Below are positions 8,496 to 21,671 of a DNA stretch of 46,398 nt, piece by piece (positions within the stretch are counted from its first letter, which is position 1; each line of letters opens with the position of its first letter). Both the position numbers and the translations under genes were made by a program. The stretch is from an uncultured Myxococcaceae bacterium (GTDB taxonomy: Bacteria > Myxococcota_A > Polyangia > Polyangiales > Ga0077539). The notes under the pieces are model-generated. The model saw nothing but the letters and a program-made list of their open reading frames with translations, did not search any database and was not told where the DNA came from. The stretch lies in assembly GCA_945952225.1 (NCBI GenBank), contig CAMFHP010000065.1, positions 1-46,398 on the forward strand, written 5' to 3'.

Positions 8496-9466
8496 CGCCC
8501 CTCGGCGGCCAGACCGAAGGACTCGCGCTGTCGCTCGTCGCCGTTGTGATTGAGCTGCCAGTACGGGAGACGCGCCGTGCGGATCAGTCGCGCGTCGTCG
8601 CCGTCGGAGCCGTGCCACGCGAGCACGCGGCGGTCGCCCTCGCGCTCGACGTCGAAGGTGCGCACGTAGTCGCCGTAGCGGAGTTCGAAGCGGGTGACGG
8701 GCACGCCGTCGAGGGTGGACTCGGCGCGGGTGATCGTCGCGTCGACGGGGCGCAGCGGACGGTGCGCGCGGCGGATGTTCCAGAGCGAGGGAACGATCGC
8801 GCCGTGCCACGGAGCGCCGTGCGCGAAGGGCCCGTCGAGCTCGCGGAGCTGGAGGAGCAGCGCGTCTTCGTAGAGGGCGCCCGCGGGGGTGGGCACGTCT
8901 TCGCGGGTCTCTCCCTCGCTGGCGAAGTACGACATCACCTGCGAGGCGAAGCGGTCGTCACCGGGCCACACGGCGTGAAAGACGTGGCCGCACCACTCCT
9001 GCACCGAGAGGCTGATCTTCACGGGCGCGAAGGGCTCGTCGCGCCATCGGTCGACGGGCGCGAACACGCTCGTGAGCACCGAGTACGGGTACACGCCGGT
9101 CTGGAACTTCAGCGACGCGTTGAGCTTCAGCACCCCGACGCGATCGTCGCCGCGCACGTCGTCGTCTTTGATCCACGTGCGGCGGTTCATGGGCTCGGTG
9201 ACGTAGAGCAGCATCACCTCGGCGGGCCGCAGCTCGCCGTAGCGGTTGACCGTCGCGCGGTAGCCCGACATCTCCGCGCGCCCGTCGCTCCAGCGCTGCG
9301 TGAAGGCCGCGCCCGCCGTCGCCCGCGGCCGCGCAGGAAACGTCGGAAACCGCTGCGTCTCATGGGCCGCGCGCGCATCGACCGTCGGCGCCGCGGGCCG
9401 CGCGCAGCCCGCCATCGCGAGCACGATCACCGCCCCGAGGTGGGCCATGCGCTCGGTGTTTTTCAC
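8492..9466 (-). CDS. Lipoprotein of an EWCGH-motif conserved family
   Basis: 324 aa. GTG 9466 overlaps the stop of the upstream gene as GTGA. From there the N-terminus reads KNTER, then a hydrophobic run and the lipobox LAMAGC (Cys21), so this is a lipoprotein. The mature part has SGYRATVNRYGELRPAEVML, LYVTEPMNRR, VLKLN.SLKFQTGVYPYS and the signature SVQEWCGHVFH. I know this signature from a broadly distributed family often mislabelled as septum formation inhibitor Maf in Bacteroidetes and Acidobacteria; it is not the Maf nucleotide pyrophosphatase. The function is unknown. It is the third gene of a four-gene leftward operon and its stop overlaps the TTG start of the FlhB-like gene. Confidence 0.8.
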   Translation of the reverse strand: MKNTERMAHLGAVIVLAMAGCARPAAPTVDARAAHETQRFPTFPARPRATAGAAFTQRWSDGRAEMSGYRATVNRYGELRPAEVMLLYVTEPMNRRTWIKDDDVRGDDRVGVLKLNASLKFQTGVYPYSVLTSVFAPVDRWRDEPFAPVKISLSVQEWCGHVFHAVWPGDDRFASQVMSYFASEGETREDVPTPAGALYEDALLLQLRELDGPFAHGAPWHGAIVPSLWNIRRAHRPLRPVDATITRAESTLDGVPVTRFELRYGDYVRTFDVEREGDRRVLAWHGSDGDDARLIRTARLPYWQLNHNGDERQRESFGLAAEGR

Positions 9467-10923
9467 AGCCCCCGCCTCGCCTCGCGCGCCGCGTGTTCGA
9501 GCCGCGTCACGGTCTCCTTCGCGTCGCACGCTCCGCCGTTCTGCTCGCACCATGCACGCACCCCCGAGGCCCGCATCGCATCGGCCACGGCGCTCACCGT
9601 CGCCCCCGCCCGCGGGTTGCGGAACCAGTCTTCATCGTGCTGCGCGCGGAGCGTCGCCACCACGCGCGCCTCGGCCCTCGCGCCCGCCGCAGAGGCCCCC
9701 GCGGCGCGTCCCCAGAAGCCTCCGTCGTCGAACACACGCGCGGCGATCCACGGGCCGTGCGACGTGGGCGGCGAGGCCCTCCACGCGCGTCGGAGCTCGT
9801 CGTGCACGCGCACCGCCGCCTCGGGTCTGCGCGCGAGCACGTGAGACGCGATGTGCGCGCGGGCCACATCGAAGCGCACCCGCAACAGCTCATGGTGCAC
9901 CGCTTCGAGCATTACGGCCTCGCGGGCCGCCGCGTCGAGCCCCGCCTCGCGCTGGAGAAAGTGCCGTTCGAGCAGCATCCGTCGACCCATCGCGTGGGCC
10001 ACGCCGTCGACGCTACGGTCACACCCGCGCCGCACGCCCGCGAAGGGACCGCGCGCGCCGCACTGCACCGTCGCGACGTGCATCGCGCCGAGCACGTCAC
10101 CGAGGCCCCAGAGCGACTGCGAGGGCCTCCCCGACACCCGCGTGCGCACGCCGGGATCGAGCGTGAACACCCACACCCCGCGCGCCGCCGTGGCCGCGGG
10201 TGCGAGGTCGTCGTCGATGCCACGGAGCGCGCCGTCGAGGCCCGCGCGCTCGCCCATGCGTGCGCCCAGCGACGACCACGTGGCCGAGGGAATCGCCGCG
10301 CGCGCAGACGTTCCCACGAGCGTGCGGAGGCGGTCGGACCAGGTGAGCCGATCGGGGTCGAGCTCGTGCCGTCGGCACACCCACGCGTCGAGCTCGCGAA
10401 AGAGGTCTTCCGTTCCGTCGAAGAGGTCGTCGTGCGCGTCGTCACCGTGCGCGAGGGCCGCGCGCAGCGAAGGATCGAGCGCATCGCAGAGCGATCGGGT
10501 GGCGTCGATCACGGCGCGCGACGGGGCGCGCATCGTGGGCACCTCGTTCTCGACGGCGTCGGCGAGGGCCTCGCGGCGCGCGCGGTTCCCATCGGCGATC
10601 GAGAGGCTCTCGACGAGTTCGAGCGACACGCGCTGCCCCTCGGCGCGGAGCACGGCGGGGTTGGCGCGCATCGCGTCGCGCAGGGCGCGCACGGGCCTGC
10701 GACGGTGCACCGCGAGGGCGGCCTCGGCGAAGAGCGCCGCGCGCCACGGATCGACGGCAGCGACCGCGTTGGCGCTCGTGAGCAGCATGGCGCCGTCGGG
10801 CCACGGAGGGGTCTGTTCCGGCGGGGCGAGGTCGTGGATCCACACGCGCTGCGCGGCCGCGTCGAGCTGCATCACCTGCACGGCGGCGAGCTCGCGGGCC
10901 TCGTACGACGTCTCGGTTCTCAT
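9463..10923 (-). CDS. 486-aa protein, possible degenerate M3-like peptidase fold
   Basis: Unrecognised protein, mostly helical and rich in Ala/Arg, with no signal peptide. ATG 10923 has GGAGG about 10 nt upstream and lies 19 bp after the radical SAM gene. The C-terminal third (GRRMLLERHFLQREAGLDAAAREAVM, then a long Leu/Arg helix) resembles the helical part that follows the HExxH helix in M2/M3 oligopeptidases. At the expected position, however, the sequence is DVLGAMHVATV, without HExxH. If the relation is real, the enzyme would be inactive. I give this only as a hint; the protein may belong to a different family. The gene is transcribed with its neighbours and ends overlapping the lipoprotein start (GTGA). 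Confidence 0.7.
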   Translation of the reverse strand: MRTETSYEARELAAVQVMQLDAAAQRVWIHDLAPPEQTPPWPDGAMLLTSANAVAAVDPWRAALFAEAALAVHRRRPVRALRDAMRANPAVLRAEGQRVSLELVESLSIADGNRARREALADAVENEVPTMRAPSRAVIDATRSLCDALDPSLRAALAHGDDAHDDLFDGTEDLFRELDAWVCRRHELDPDRLTWSDRLRTLVGTSARAAIPSATWSSLGARMGERAGLDGALRGIDDDLAPAATAARGVWVFTLDPGVRTRVSGRPSQSLWGLGDVLGAMHVATVQCGARGPFAGVRRGCDRSVDGVAHAMGRRMLLERHFLQREAGLDAAAREAVMLEAVHHELLRVRFDVARAHIASHVLARRPEAAVRVHDELRRAWRASPPTSHGPWIAARVFDDGGFWGRAAGASAAGARAEARVVATLRAQHDEDWFRNPRAGATVSAVADAMRASGVRAWCEQNGGACDAKETVTRLEHAAREARRGL

Positions 10924-10942
10924 CGCGAAGAGACCTCCGCGC

Positions 10943-12439
<1,497 letters not shown>

Positions 12440-12557
12440 GAGGGCGCGGAGTATCGTGGCGAGCCCCGCGATGCGCAACGGGCGCCGGGCGTGGAGGTTG
12501 CGCACCGTTCCACACGGCATCTTTGTGGCGCGCGGGGCCCGTGATACCGCTTGTCGC

Positions 12558-13733
12558 ATGCGATCTCCGTCGTCGACCTGGCTCCGCGGCGCGCTCCTCG
12601 CGCTCGTGTCTGCGCTGGCCGCGTGCAGCGCCGATCCCCCTCCCTCCAACACGGCATCGTGCACGCCCGCCTGTCGCGACGGCTTCACCTGCGTCGCGGG
12701 CACCTGCGTCTCGGCCTGCAACCCCGCGTGCGGCACGGGCGAGACCTGCGTCGTGCGAAGCAGCACGGCGACCTGCGAGCGCGGCACCGCCGACGCGTCG
12801 ACCGACGACGTGAGCGACGCGACCGCGCCCACCGACACCACCGTTCCCACCGACACCACGGCGCCGACCGACAGCGCGCAGCCCACCGACACCGCGGCGC
12901 CCACAGACACGGCAACGCCGACGGACACCACCGCGCCCACCGACACCGCCGCGCCCACCGACGTGCCCATGCGCGCGCCCTGCGGAATGACCGGTCAGGC
13001 GTGCTGCAACAACGCGTGCCTCGGCAACAACATCTGCAACAGCGCGCAGCGCTGCGAGGCCTACACCCCCGAGGCCGGCGAGTGCAGCTCGTCGTCGACC
13101 TGTCCCACCGGGCAGATCTGCGCGCGGACCGACTGCGCGGGCGGCACGCGCGTCTGCCAGAAGTGCGTGGCGGCGCCCACCGGCGGACTCGCAGCGGGCG
13201 CGGCGTGTGATGGAACCGTGCCCTGCGGCGTGGGCATCTGCGCGAACAGCCTGTGCACCGCGACCTGCGCGCCGGGCAGCGCGGGCGACACGTACTGTCG
13301 GAGCTTCGACGCGCAGACCGCGTGCGGCGAGCTCTCGCCCACGTACGTCACCATCGACGGCGGACGCGGCCCCCTCGTGACCCTGGGCGCGTGCCTGCGC
13401 ACCTGTCGCCGCGACGCCGACTGCCCGTCGAGCACCCGCTGCGGCATGGGCTACCAGCGCGTGGCCGACACGCTCCTCACGAGCTGCCGCAGGCCCTTCG
13501 GGCGACTCGCAGCGGGCGCGGCGTGCCCGGTGTCGCCGACGTCGAGCACCGATGCGATGCAGTACTGCGAGAGCGGTCAGTGCTTCGCCCCCGCGGGCGC
13601 CACCACGGGCAACTGCTCGGCGTTCTGCGCCACCGACGCCGACTGCCCGAGCGCCCTGCCCCGATGCCGCGACATCGACTTCTACCGTCCGAGCATGATC
13701 GGAACGGTGCCGATTCGCATGTGCGACCGCTGA
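12558..13733 (+). CDS. Cys-rich surface lipoprotein with PTDT-repeat linker
   Basis: 391 aa. Signal peptide with lipobox LAAC (Cys23). A first Cys cluster (35-77) has CTPACRDGFTCVAGTC and CGTGETC. A linker (~92-138) consists of repeats of PTDT/APTDTA, and the rest (140-391) is a second Cys-rich part with repeats such as CRRDADCPSSTRC and CATDADCPSALPRC, as found in many myxobacterial surface proteins. A segment LAAGAAC(D/P) occurs twice (about 214 and 315), suggesting two homologous halves. No catalytic motif is seen. The function is unknown; the architecture suggests an exposed, disulphide-stabilised binding protein. It is divergent from the radical SAM operon, with 118 bp between. Confidence 0.85.
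   Translation: MRSPSSTWLRGALLALVSALAACSADPPPSNTASCTPACRDGFTCVAGTCVSACNPACGTGETCVVRSSTATCERGTADASTDDVSDATAPTDTTVPTDTTAPTDSAQPTDTAAPTDTATPTDTTAPTDTAAPTDVPMRAPCGMTGQACCNNACLGNNICNSAQRCEAYTPEAGECSSSSTCPTGQICARTDCAGGTRVCQKCVAAPTGGLAAGAACDGTVPCGVGICANSLCTATCAPGSAGDTYCRSFDAQTACGELSPTYVTIDGGRGPLVTLGACLRTCRRDADCPSSTRCGMGYQRVADTLLTSCRRPFGRLAAGAACPVSPTSSTDAMQYCESGQCFAPAGATTGNCSAFCATDADCPSALPRCRDIDFYRPSMIGTVPIRMCDR
12828..12968 (+). repeat. Degenerate short tandem repeats coding for the PTDT linker
   Basis: Inside the lipoprotein gene, 12-18-bp units of the type GCGCCCACCGACACC recur about ten times, giving (A/V/Q)PTDT(A/T). Such repeats make an extended acidic, hydroxyl-rich stalk and may vary in length between strains. 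The boundaries are approximate. Confidence 0.7.
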
Positions 13734-13948
13734 CCCTCTGCGCGCGACGCACACCGCGCCCGCTGTCAAGCATTCTCTCGCAACCGACGCGGTGATCGTG
13801 GTATGCGCGTCGTCCCGCGCGATGACGCATCACACCCATCGCGCGTCACGCACTCTCCCGCCGGCGGAACCCGCTCCCGTGCGCCTACTGCCCTCCCGAC
13901 ACCCCGCCCGGCCCCTACAAGACATCTCCTCACGGAGCTGACATCGAG

Positions 13949-16684
<2,736 letters not shown>

Positions 16685-16789
16685 TCTCCCCGGTCGCGCC
16701 CCGCGGCCAACGTTCCACTCCCTCTCGAAGCCCTCGCGTGTGATCCGCGCTACCGCGGCCGTGCGCGCTGTTGTTAGATCAGCGCTCCC

Positions 16790-18343
16790 ATGAGGGTGCT
16801 TCTCGTCGACGACCTCGAACCGCGCGCGCGGTCCATGGGCGACGCGCTCGCCGATCGGGGACACAGCGTGCGATGCCTCACGCTCCCCGACGACGCGCGC
16901 CGCGCCGCCTCCGACGGAACGTGGGACGTGCTCCTCGTCGCCCCCCTCGCGGGCCACGACCACACGGCCGTGTGCGCCTCACTCCGATCCGCGGCGGCCG
17001 AGGCCTTCGTGCTCGCGATGATCGACGACGCGCGCTTCGAAGAGGTCGAGTCGCTCCTCGATGCGGGCGTCGACGACTGCTACCGACTGCCCTGGGACGC
17101 CCGGCGCTTTCGCGCGCGACTGCGGGTGGTCGAGCGCACCATCGAGCAGCGCGCGCGCCTCGTGGAAGCGCAGCGCAGCGTGCGGGAGGGAGAGGCCACG
17201 CGCACCTCGCTCCAGACGCGCCTCATGCTCGCCGACCGGCTCGTGAGCGTCGGAACGCTCGCCGCGGGCGTGGCCCACGAGATCAACAACCCGCTCATGT
17301 ACGTGATCGCGAACCTGGAGTTCGTGAGCCGCGCGCTGGGCACCGCCGACGGGGCCTCCACCGACGAGAAGCGCGCGCGCCTGCTCCGTGCGATGGCGCA
17401 GGCCCGCGAGGGCGCCGACCGCGTGACCCAGATCGTGCGCGGGCTCCGTACGTTCTCGCGCGGCGACGAAGACCGCCGCGGACCGGTCTCCGTGGTCGAC
17501 GTGATCGAGTCGAGCCTCGCCATGGCGTGGAACGAGATCCGTCACCGTGCGCGGCTCGTGCGGGCCTTCGGGGCCGTGGCGCTCGTCGAGGCCAACGAGG
17601 CGCGGCTCGGTCAGGTGTTCCTGAACCTCCTCGTGAACGCGGCGCAGGCGATCCCCGAGGGCCACGTCGACCGCCACGAGATCCGTGTATCCGCATGGAA
17701 CGATGGATCGCACGTCGTCGTCGAAGTGCGCGACACGGGCGACGGCATCGCGCCCGAGATCCAGGGGCGCATCTTCGATCCGTTCTTCACCACGAAGCCC
17801 GTGGGCGAGGGCACGGGGCTCGGTCTCTCCATCTGCCACGGCATCGTGACGGGCCTCGGCGGAGAGATCACCGTCGAGAGCGCGCAGGGCGTCGGAAGCA
17901 CCTTCCGCGTGTCGCTCCCCGCCTCCGTGGCGCCGCGCGCGCCGCAGCGGTACTCGGTTCCGCCCGCACCGCCGGGGGCCCGCGCGAAGGTGCTCATCGT
18001 CGACGACGAGCCGAGCCTCCGCAGCTCGCTCGCGCAGATTCTCGCGACGGAGCACGAGGTGAGCGCCGAGGCCACGGGGCAGGGCGTGCTCGCGCGCATG
18101 CGCGGCGGCGAGCGCTTCGACGTGATCCTCTGCGACCTGCTCATGCCCGAGATGTCGGGCGTCGACCTCTTTCAGGCCATCGAGGCCGAGTTCCCCGAGC
18201 AGCGGGCGCGCGTGGTGTTTCTCACCGGCGGGGCCTTCACGCCGCGCACGCAGGAGTTCCTCTCGCGCGTGCCCAACCCCCGCCTCGAAAAGCCCTTCGA
18301 CATCGACGACCTGCTGGTGCTGATCCGCAAGGTGATGCGGTAG
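16790..18343 (+). CDS. Hybrid sensor histidine kinase with pseudo-receiver and C-terminal receiver
   Basis: 517 aa, soluble, no membrane helix. The N-terminal REC-like domain (1-115) begins VLLVDD, but the phospho-acceptor position is Ala51 (DVLLVAPLAG) and the usual Lys of KPF is missing (YRLPWD), so it cannot be phosphorylated in the normal way. A coiled linker (112-150) leads to the HisKA H-box GVAHEINNPLMY (His163), N-box with Asn283 (LLVNAAQAI), DTGDGIAPE (G1), FFTTKPVGEGTGLGL (F/G2). The C-terminal REC (400-517) is intact: DD405-406, Asp449 (CDLLMPEMSG), Thr479, Lys501 (EKPFD). Phosphoryl transfer from His163 to Asp449 is likely. The input signal and any output regulator are unknown. 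The ATG at 16790 fits the start of the first domain. Confidence 0.93.
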   Translation: MRVLLVDDLEPRARSMGDALADRGHSVRCLTLPDDARRAASDGTWDVLLVAPLAGHDHTAVCASLRSAAAEAFVLAMIDDARFEEVESLLDAGVDDCYRLPWDARRFRARLRVVERTIEQRARLVEAQRSVREGEATRTSLQTRLMLADRLVSVGTLAAGVAHEINNPLMYVIANLEFVSRALGTADGASTDEKRARLLRAMAQAREGADRVTQIVRGLRTFSRGDEDRRGPVSVVDVIESSLAMAWNEIRHRARLVRAFGAVALVEANEARLGQVFLNLLVNAAQAIPEGHVDRHEIRVSAWNDGSHVVVEVRDTGDGIAPEIQGRIFDPFFTTKPVGEGTGLGLSICHGIVTGLGGEITVESAQGVGSTFRVSLPASVAPRAPQRYSVPPAPPGARAKVLIVDDEPSLRSSLAQILATEHEVSAEATGQGVLARMRGGERFDVILCDLLMPEMSGVDLFQAIEAEFPEQRARVVFLTGGAFTPRTQEFLSRVPNPRLEKPFDIDDLLVLIRKVMR

Positions 18344-18362
18344 AACCGCACGCATCCCCGCG

Positions 18363-19760
18363 ATGGCCCTCTCCGACGACCTGCGCGCCGCGCTCCTCGC
18401 CGCGCTCCCCGCCGACACCCTCACCTTCGACCCCGCCGACCTCGCCGAGTACGGCCGCGACTGGACGAAGGTCTACGCCCCCGCCCCCTGCGCCGTGGCC
18501 CTTCCGCGCAGCACCGACGAGGTCTCGCGCCTCCTCGCGCTCTGCGACCGCCTCGGGGTCAAGGTCGTGCCCTCGGGCGGCCGCACGGGCCTCGCAGGCG
18601 GCGCCGTGGCCCGCGACAACGAGCTCGTGCTCTCCCTCTCTCGCATGCGCGCCATGGGCCCCGTCGACCCCGTCGCGATGACCGTGCACGTCGAGGCCGG
18701 CGCCGTCACCGAGGCCGTGCACCAGCACTGCGCCGCGCAGGGGCTCACCTGGCCCGTCGACTTCGCCTCGAAGGGGTCGAGCCACGTGGGCGGCAACATC
18801 GCCACCAACGCGGGCGGCGTGAAGGTGATCCGCTATGGGCTCACGCGGCAGTGGGTGCTCGGGCTCGTGGTGGTGACCGCGAAGGGCGAGGTGCTGCGGC
18901 TCAACGGCGCGCTCGAAAAGAACAACACGGGCCTCGACCTGCGCCAGCTCTTCATCGGCACCGAGGGGACGCTCGGCGTGATCACCGAGGCCACGCTGAA
19001 GCTCACGCGCTTGCCCGGTCCGTCGCGGGTGCTGCTGCTCGGAGTGAGCGACCTCGCGGCGGTGCTCGCGCTCTTTCGCGCGGCGCGTCGCGGGCCCTTC
19101 ACGCTCAGCGCGTACGAGTTCTTCACCGACCGGTGCCTCGCGCGCGTGCAGCGGCATCGCAAGCTCCGCGCGCCCTTCGACACGGCGTGCTCGCACTACG
19201 TGCTCATGGAGGTCGAGGCGCACGACGAGGGCGCGGTGGAAGCATGGGCCGCGTCGCTCTTCGAAGAGGGGCTCGCCCTCGACGGAACCATGTCGCAGGA
19301 CGGCTCGCAGGCCGCCGCGCTCTGGGCCCTGCGCGAGGGAATCTCCGAGAGCCTCTCGGCCACGGGCATGCCCCACAAGAACGACGTGGCGCTCCCGATC
19401 GCAGAGCTCGAAGGCTTCTGCGCGCGCTACGACGAGGTGTTCGCGGCGCGCTATCCGGGCTGGGAGATCTGCACCTTCGGACACATCGGCGACGGCAACC
19501 TGCACCTCAACGTGATGAAGCCCGACGCGATGGGGCGCGACGAGTTCCTCGCGAAGACCCACGAGGCCGACCGCGAGCTCTTCGAACTCGTGCGCGCGCA
19601 CCGCGGGAGCGTCTCCGCCGAGCACGGCATCGGGCTGCTCAAGAAGCCCTGGCTCTCGTACTCGCGCAGCCCCGAAGAGATCGCGCTGCTCCGCGCGGTG
19701 AAGCGCGCGCTCGATCCGCACAACACGCTCAACCCCGGCAAGATCTTCGACGCGGAGTGA
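18363..19760 (+). CDS. FAD-linked D-2-hydroxyacid (D-2-hydroxyglutarate-type) dehydrogenase
   Basis: 465 aa. The FAD-binding PCMH domain (~40-215) contains PSGGRTGLAGG (70-80), SSHVGGNIATNAGG (139-152) and FIGTEGTLGVITEA. The C-terminal FAD-oxidase domain has HKNDVALPI (338-346), GHIGDGNLHLN (373-383, metal-binding His) and EHGIG (420-424). This is the GlcD/D-lactate/D2HGDH family; the KND..LPI plus GHIGDGNLHLN pattern favours 2-hydroxyglutarate or D-lactate as substrate, but the sequence alone cannot decide. Electrons go to an unknown acceptor (an ETF or quinone). There is a 19-bp gap from the kinase gene upstream, possibly co-transcribed. It converges with the hydrolase gene and ends at a hairpin. 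Confidence 0.9.
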   Translation: MALSDDLRAALLAALPADTLTFDPADLAEYGRDWTKVYAPAPCAVALPRSTDEVSRLLALCDRLGVKVVPSGGRTGLAGGAVARDNELVLSLSRMRAMGPVDPVAMTVHVEAGAVTEAVHQHCAAQGLTWPVDFASKGSSHVGGNIATNAGGVKVIRYGLTRQWVLGLVVVTAKGEVLRLNGALEKNNTGLDLRQLFIGTEGTLGVITEATLKLTRLPGPSRVLLLGVSDLAAVLALFRAARRGPFTLSAYEFFTDRCLARVQRHRKLRAPFDTACSHYVLMEVEAHDEGAVEAWAASLFEEGLALDGTMSQDGSQAAALWALREGISESLSATGMPHKNDVALPIAELEGFCARYDEVFAARYPGWEICTFGHIGDGNLHLNVMKPDAMGRDEFLAKTHEADRELFELVRAHRGSVSAEHGIGLLKKPWLSYSRSPEEIALLRAVKRALDPHNTLNPGKIFDAE

Positions 19761-19764
19761 CGGG

Positions 19765-19811
19765 CCTCTCCAAACGGAGAGGGCCGCCGACCCGCGCTGG
19801 ATCGACGGCCC
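19765..19811. terminator. Double hairpin between convergent genes
   Basis: Right after the stop at 19760, CCTCTCC (19765-19771) pairs with GGAGAGG (19776-19782) around an AAAC loop. A second stem pairs GGGCCGCCG (19781-19789) with CGACGGCCC (19803-19811), one mismatch. The two stems share bases, so they may be alternatives. Convergent genes on both sides support a bidirectional terminator. Confidence 0.65.
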
Positions 19812-19838
19812 TGTTCGTGAGGGTGCGTGCGTGAACGG

Positions 19839-21593
19839 TCAGCGCACGAAGGGCGAGAGGTACGCCCACGCGGCGGTCATGAAGCCCGGCACGATGGAGT
19901 GGTTGCCGTTCCAGAGCGTGACGCGGTGGGGAATGCCCCGCGCCGTCATGCGCGCGTCGAGGGTGCAGGTGTAATAGACCGACACCGTGGGGTCCTGCGC
20001 GGCGTGCCAGAGGAAGCCCGGACGCCCGCCCGTCGTGGGCAGCGCGATGGGCTTGTCGGTGCCGCTGCACGCGCAGTAGCCCGGCTCCGTCGAGAGGGTT
20101 CCGCACGCGAGCGTGCTGCCCGTGAACGCGCAGTCGGCGCGGGTGGCGCAGGTCACGAGTCCCGCGTTGCTCTCGGCGAAGCCCGCGATGCGATCGCGCA
20201 GCACCACCGAGGCCTGGAGCGCCATGAACCCGCCGTTCGAGAAGCCCACCACGTACACGCGGTTCGGGTCGGTGTTGAACACCCGCTGCGCCTCGACGAT
20301 GAGCGCGCGCGTGAGCAGCAGGTCGGGGTTCGTGTCGGGGTTCGTGTTGTACGCCGTCTCCCAGTAGACCGCGCCACCCGCGGGGCGGTTGAAGTCTCCG
20401 TGCGCCGCGTCCTGGTAGCGAGCGTTGGGGGCGAGCACCACCACGCCGTTCGTCGTCGCGAAGTTCGCCGCGTCGATGCCCTGGAGCATGAGCTGCCCGT
20501 CGAGGTCGACGCCGTGGTACGCGATCACGAGCGGCGGGCGCGCGGGGCGCGTCGCGGGCACGTACGACCACACCGTGCGGGCCGTGCCGCCGACGGTGAT
20601 CGTCGAGGTCACCTGCGCGTTTGTCATCGACGACAGCGCGCCCGTGTAGGCCACCGGATCGGGCGCGAGCGGCGGCGCGTCGGAGGTGCCCGCGTCGACC
20701 GTGCCCGGCGGCGTGCAGGGCACGTAGCCCGCGAGGCGGTAGCAGTCGTTGTCGCGATCGCAGTAGCAGTTCGCTTCGCCCGGCCAGCACCAGCGGATGT
20801 GCCCCGAGCTCACGCCGATGGGGTTGCCCCGCGCGCTGATCGTCACGGCCTCGGGGCACACCCCCGCCGGCGTCGTCGCGTCCGTCGCAGCATCGGCCGC
20901 AGCGTCTCGTGCCGCGTCCGTCACGCCCGTGTCGGTCACGCCCGTGTCGGTCGCACCCGTGTCGGTCGCGCCCGCATCCGTCGCGGGGAGCGGCGTGCAC
21001 GCGACGTAGCCCGCCTGCGCGTAGCAGTCGTTGTCGCGGTCGCAGTAGCAGTTCGCTTCGCCCGGCCAGCAGTAGCGGACGTAGTTCGAAGTCACGCCGA
21101 TGGGCTCGCCGCGGGCGCTCGTGCGCACGGCCTCGGGGCAGTAGCCCACCGCGTCGCGGGACGCATCGGCGCTCGCGTCGAGGGCGCTGTCGAGGGAGGC
21201 GTCGGTCACGTCGCGCGCGACATCGGAGGACGCATCCGTCGCGCTGTCGACGCTCGCATCGGTGACGTCGCGGGCGGCATCGGTCGCGCTGTCGGCGGCG
21301 GCGTCGGCGCCCGCATCGGCGGGAGGCGGCGTGCACGCGACGTAGCCCGCCTGCGCGTAGCAGTCGTTGTCGCGGTCGCAGTAGCAGTTCGCTTCGCCCG
21401 GCCAGCAGTAGCGGACGTGGTTCGACACGAGCCCGATGGGCTCGCCGCGCGAGCTGATGCGCACCCCTTCGGGACACACCGAGGCCCCCGAACGCGACAC
21501 ACGCACGTCTTCGTCGCCCGTGGTGCACGACGCCAGAAGCGCGGCCCCGAGGATCCACCAGCCGCGTCCCACACGCCCCGGGTTGCGCACCAT
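19839..21593 (-). CDS. Lipoprotein esterase (PHB-depolymerase-like) with three six-Cys modules
   Basis: 584 aa. Lipobox LLASC (Cys23). Three nearly identical modules at 40-88, 152-200 and 246-294 carry six Cys each, in the order CPE...YCWPGEANCYC, then DRDNDCY and VACTP. They are separated by Asp/Ala/Ser/Thr-rich linkers. The C-terminal half (~315-584) is an alpha/beta hydrolase of the PHB depolymerase/feruloyl esterase type: PPLVIAYHG (oxyanion region), GFSNGG with nucleophile Ser452, a probable acid Asp534 (AAQDPTVS), and His565 (NGNHSIVPG). Extra Cys within the lid (TCATRADC, YCACSG) suggest disulphides. Likely an outer-surface polyester, polysaccharide-ester or acetyl esterase; the modules may bind the substrate or the envelope. 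I do not recognise the six-Cys module. Confidence 0.88.
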   Translation of the reverse strand: MVRNPGRVGRGWWILGAALLASCTTGDEDVRVSRSGASVCPEGVRISSRGEPIGLVSNHVRYCWPGEANCYCDRDNDCYAQAGYVACTPPPADAGADAAADSATDAARDVTDASVDSATDASSDVARDVTDASLDSALDASADASRDAVGYCPEAVRTSARGEPIGVTSNYVRYCWPGEANCYCDRDNDCYAQAGYVACTPLPATDAGATDTGATDTGVTDTGVTDAARDAAADAATDATTPAGVCPEAVTISARGNPIGVSSGHIRWCWPGEANCYCDRDNDCYRLAGYVPCTPPGTVDAGTSDAPPLAPDPVAYTGALSSMTNAQVTSTITVGGTARTVWSYVPATRPARPPLVIAYHGVDLDGQLMLQGIDAANFATTNGVVVLAPNARYQDAAHGDFNRPAGGAVYWETAYNTNPDTNPDLLLTRALIVEAQRVFNTDPNRVYVVGFSNGGFMALQASVVLRDRIAGFAESNAGLVTCATRADCAFTGSTLACGTLSTEPGYCACSGTDKPIALPTTGGRPGFLWHAAQDPTVSVYYTCTLDARMTARGIPHRVTLWNGNHSIVPGFMTAAWAYLSPFVR

Positions 21594-21671
21594 TCGTCTA
21601 TGCCTCCGGGGCGAGACCCTTAATCGGGTTTTCAGAACCCCACAAGCTTCCGACAGGTGACTTCGTACCCG

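Noticed and set aside
5932-8553. Long alternative-frame ORFs antisense to priA and the beta-propeller gene
   Set aside because: They are Arg/Pro/His-rich, a usual artefact of high GC content, and lack motifs; the opposite strands carry clear gene families.
8492-9466. Maf-type septum-formation inhibitor
   Set aside because: The label is carried by automatic annotation of this family, but the Maf nucleotide pyrophosphatase motifs are absent and the protein is a lipoprotein.
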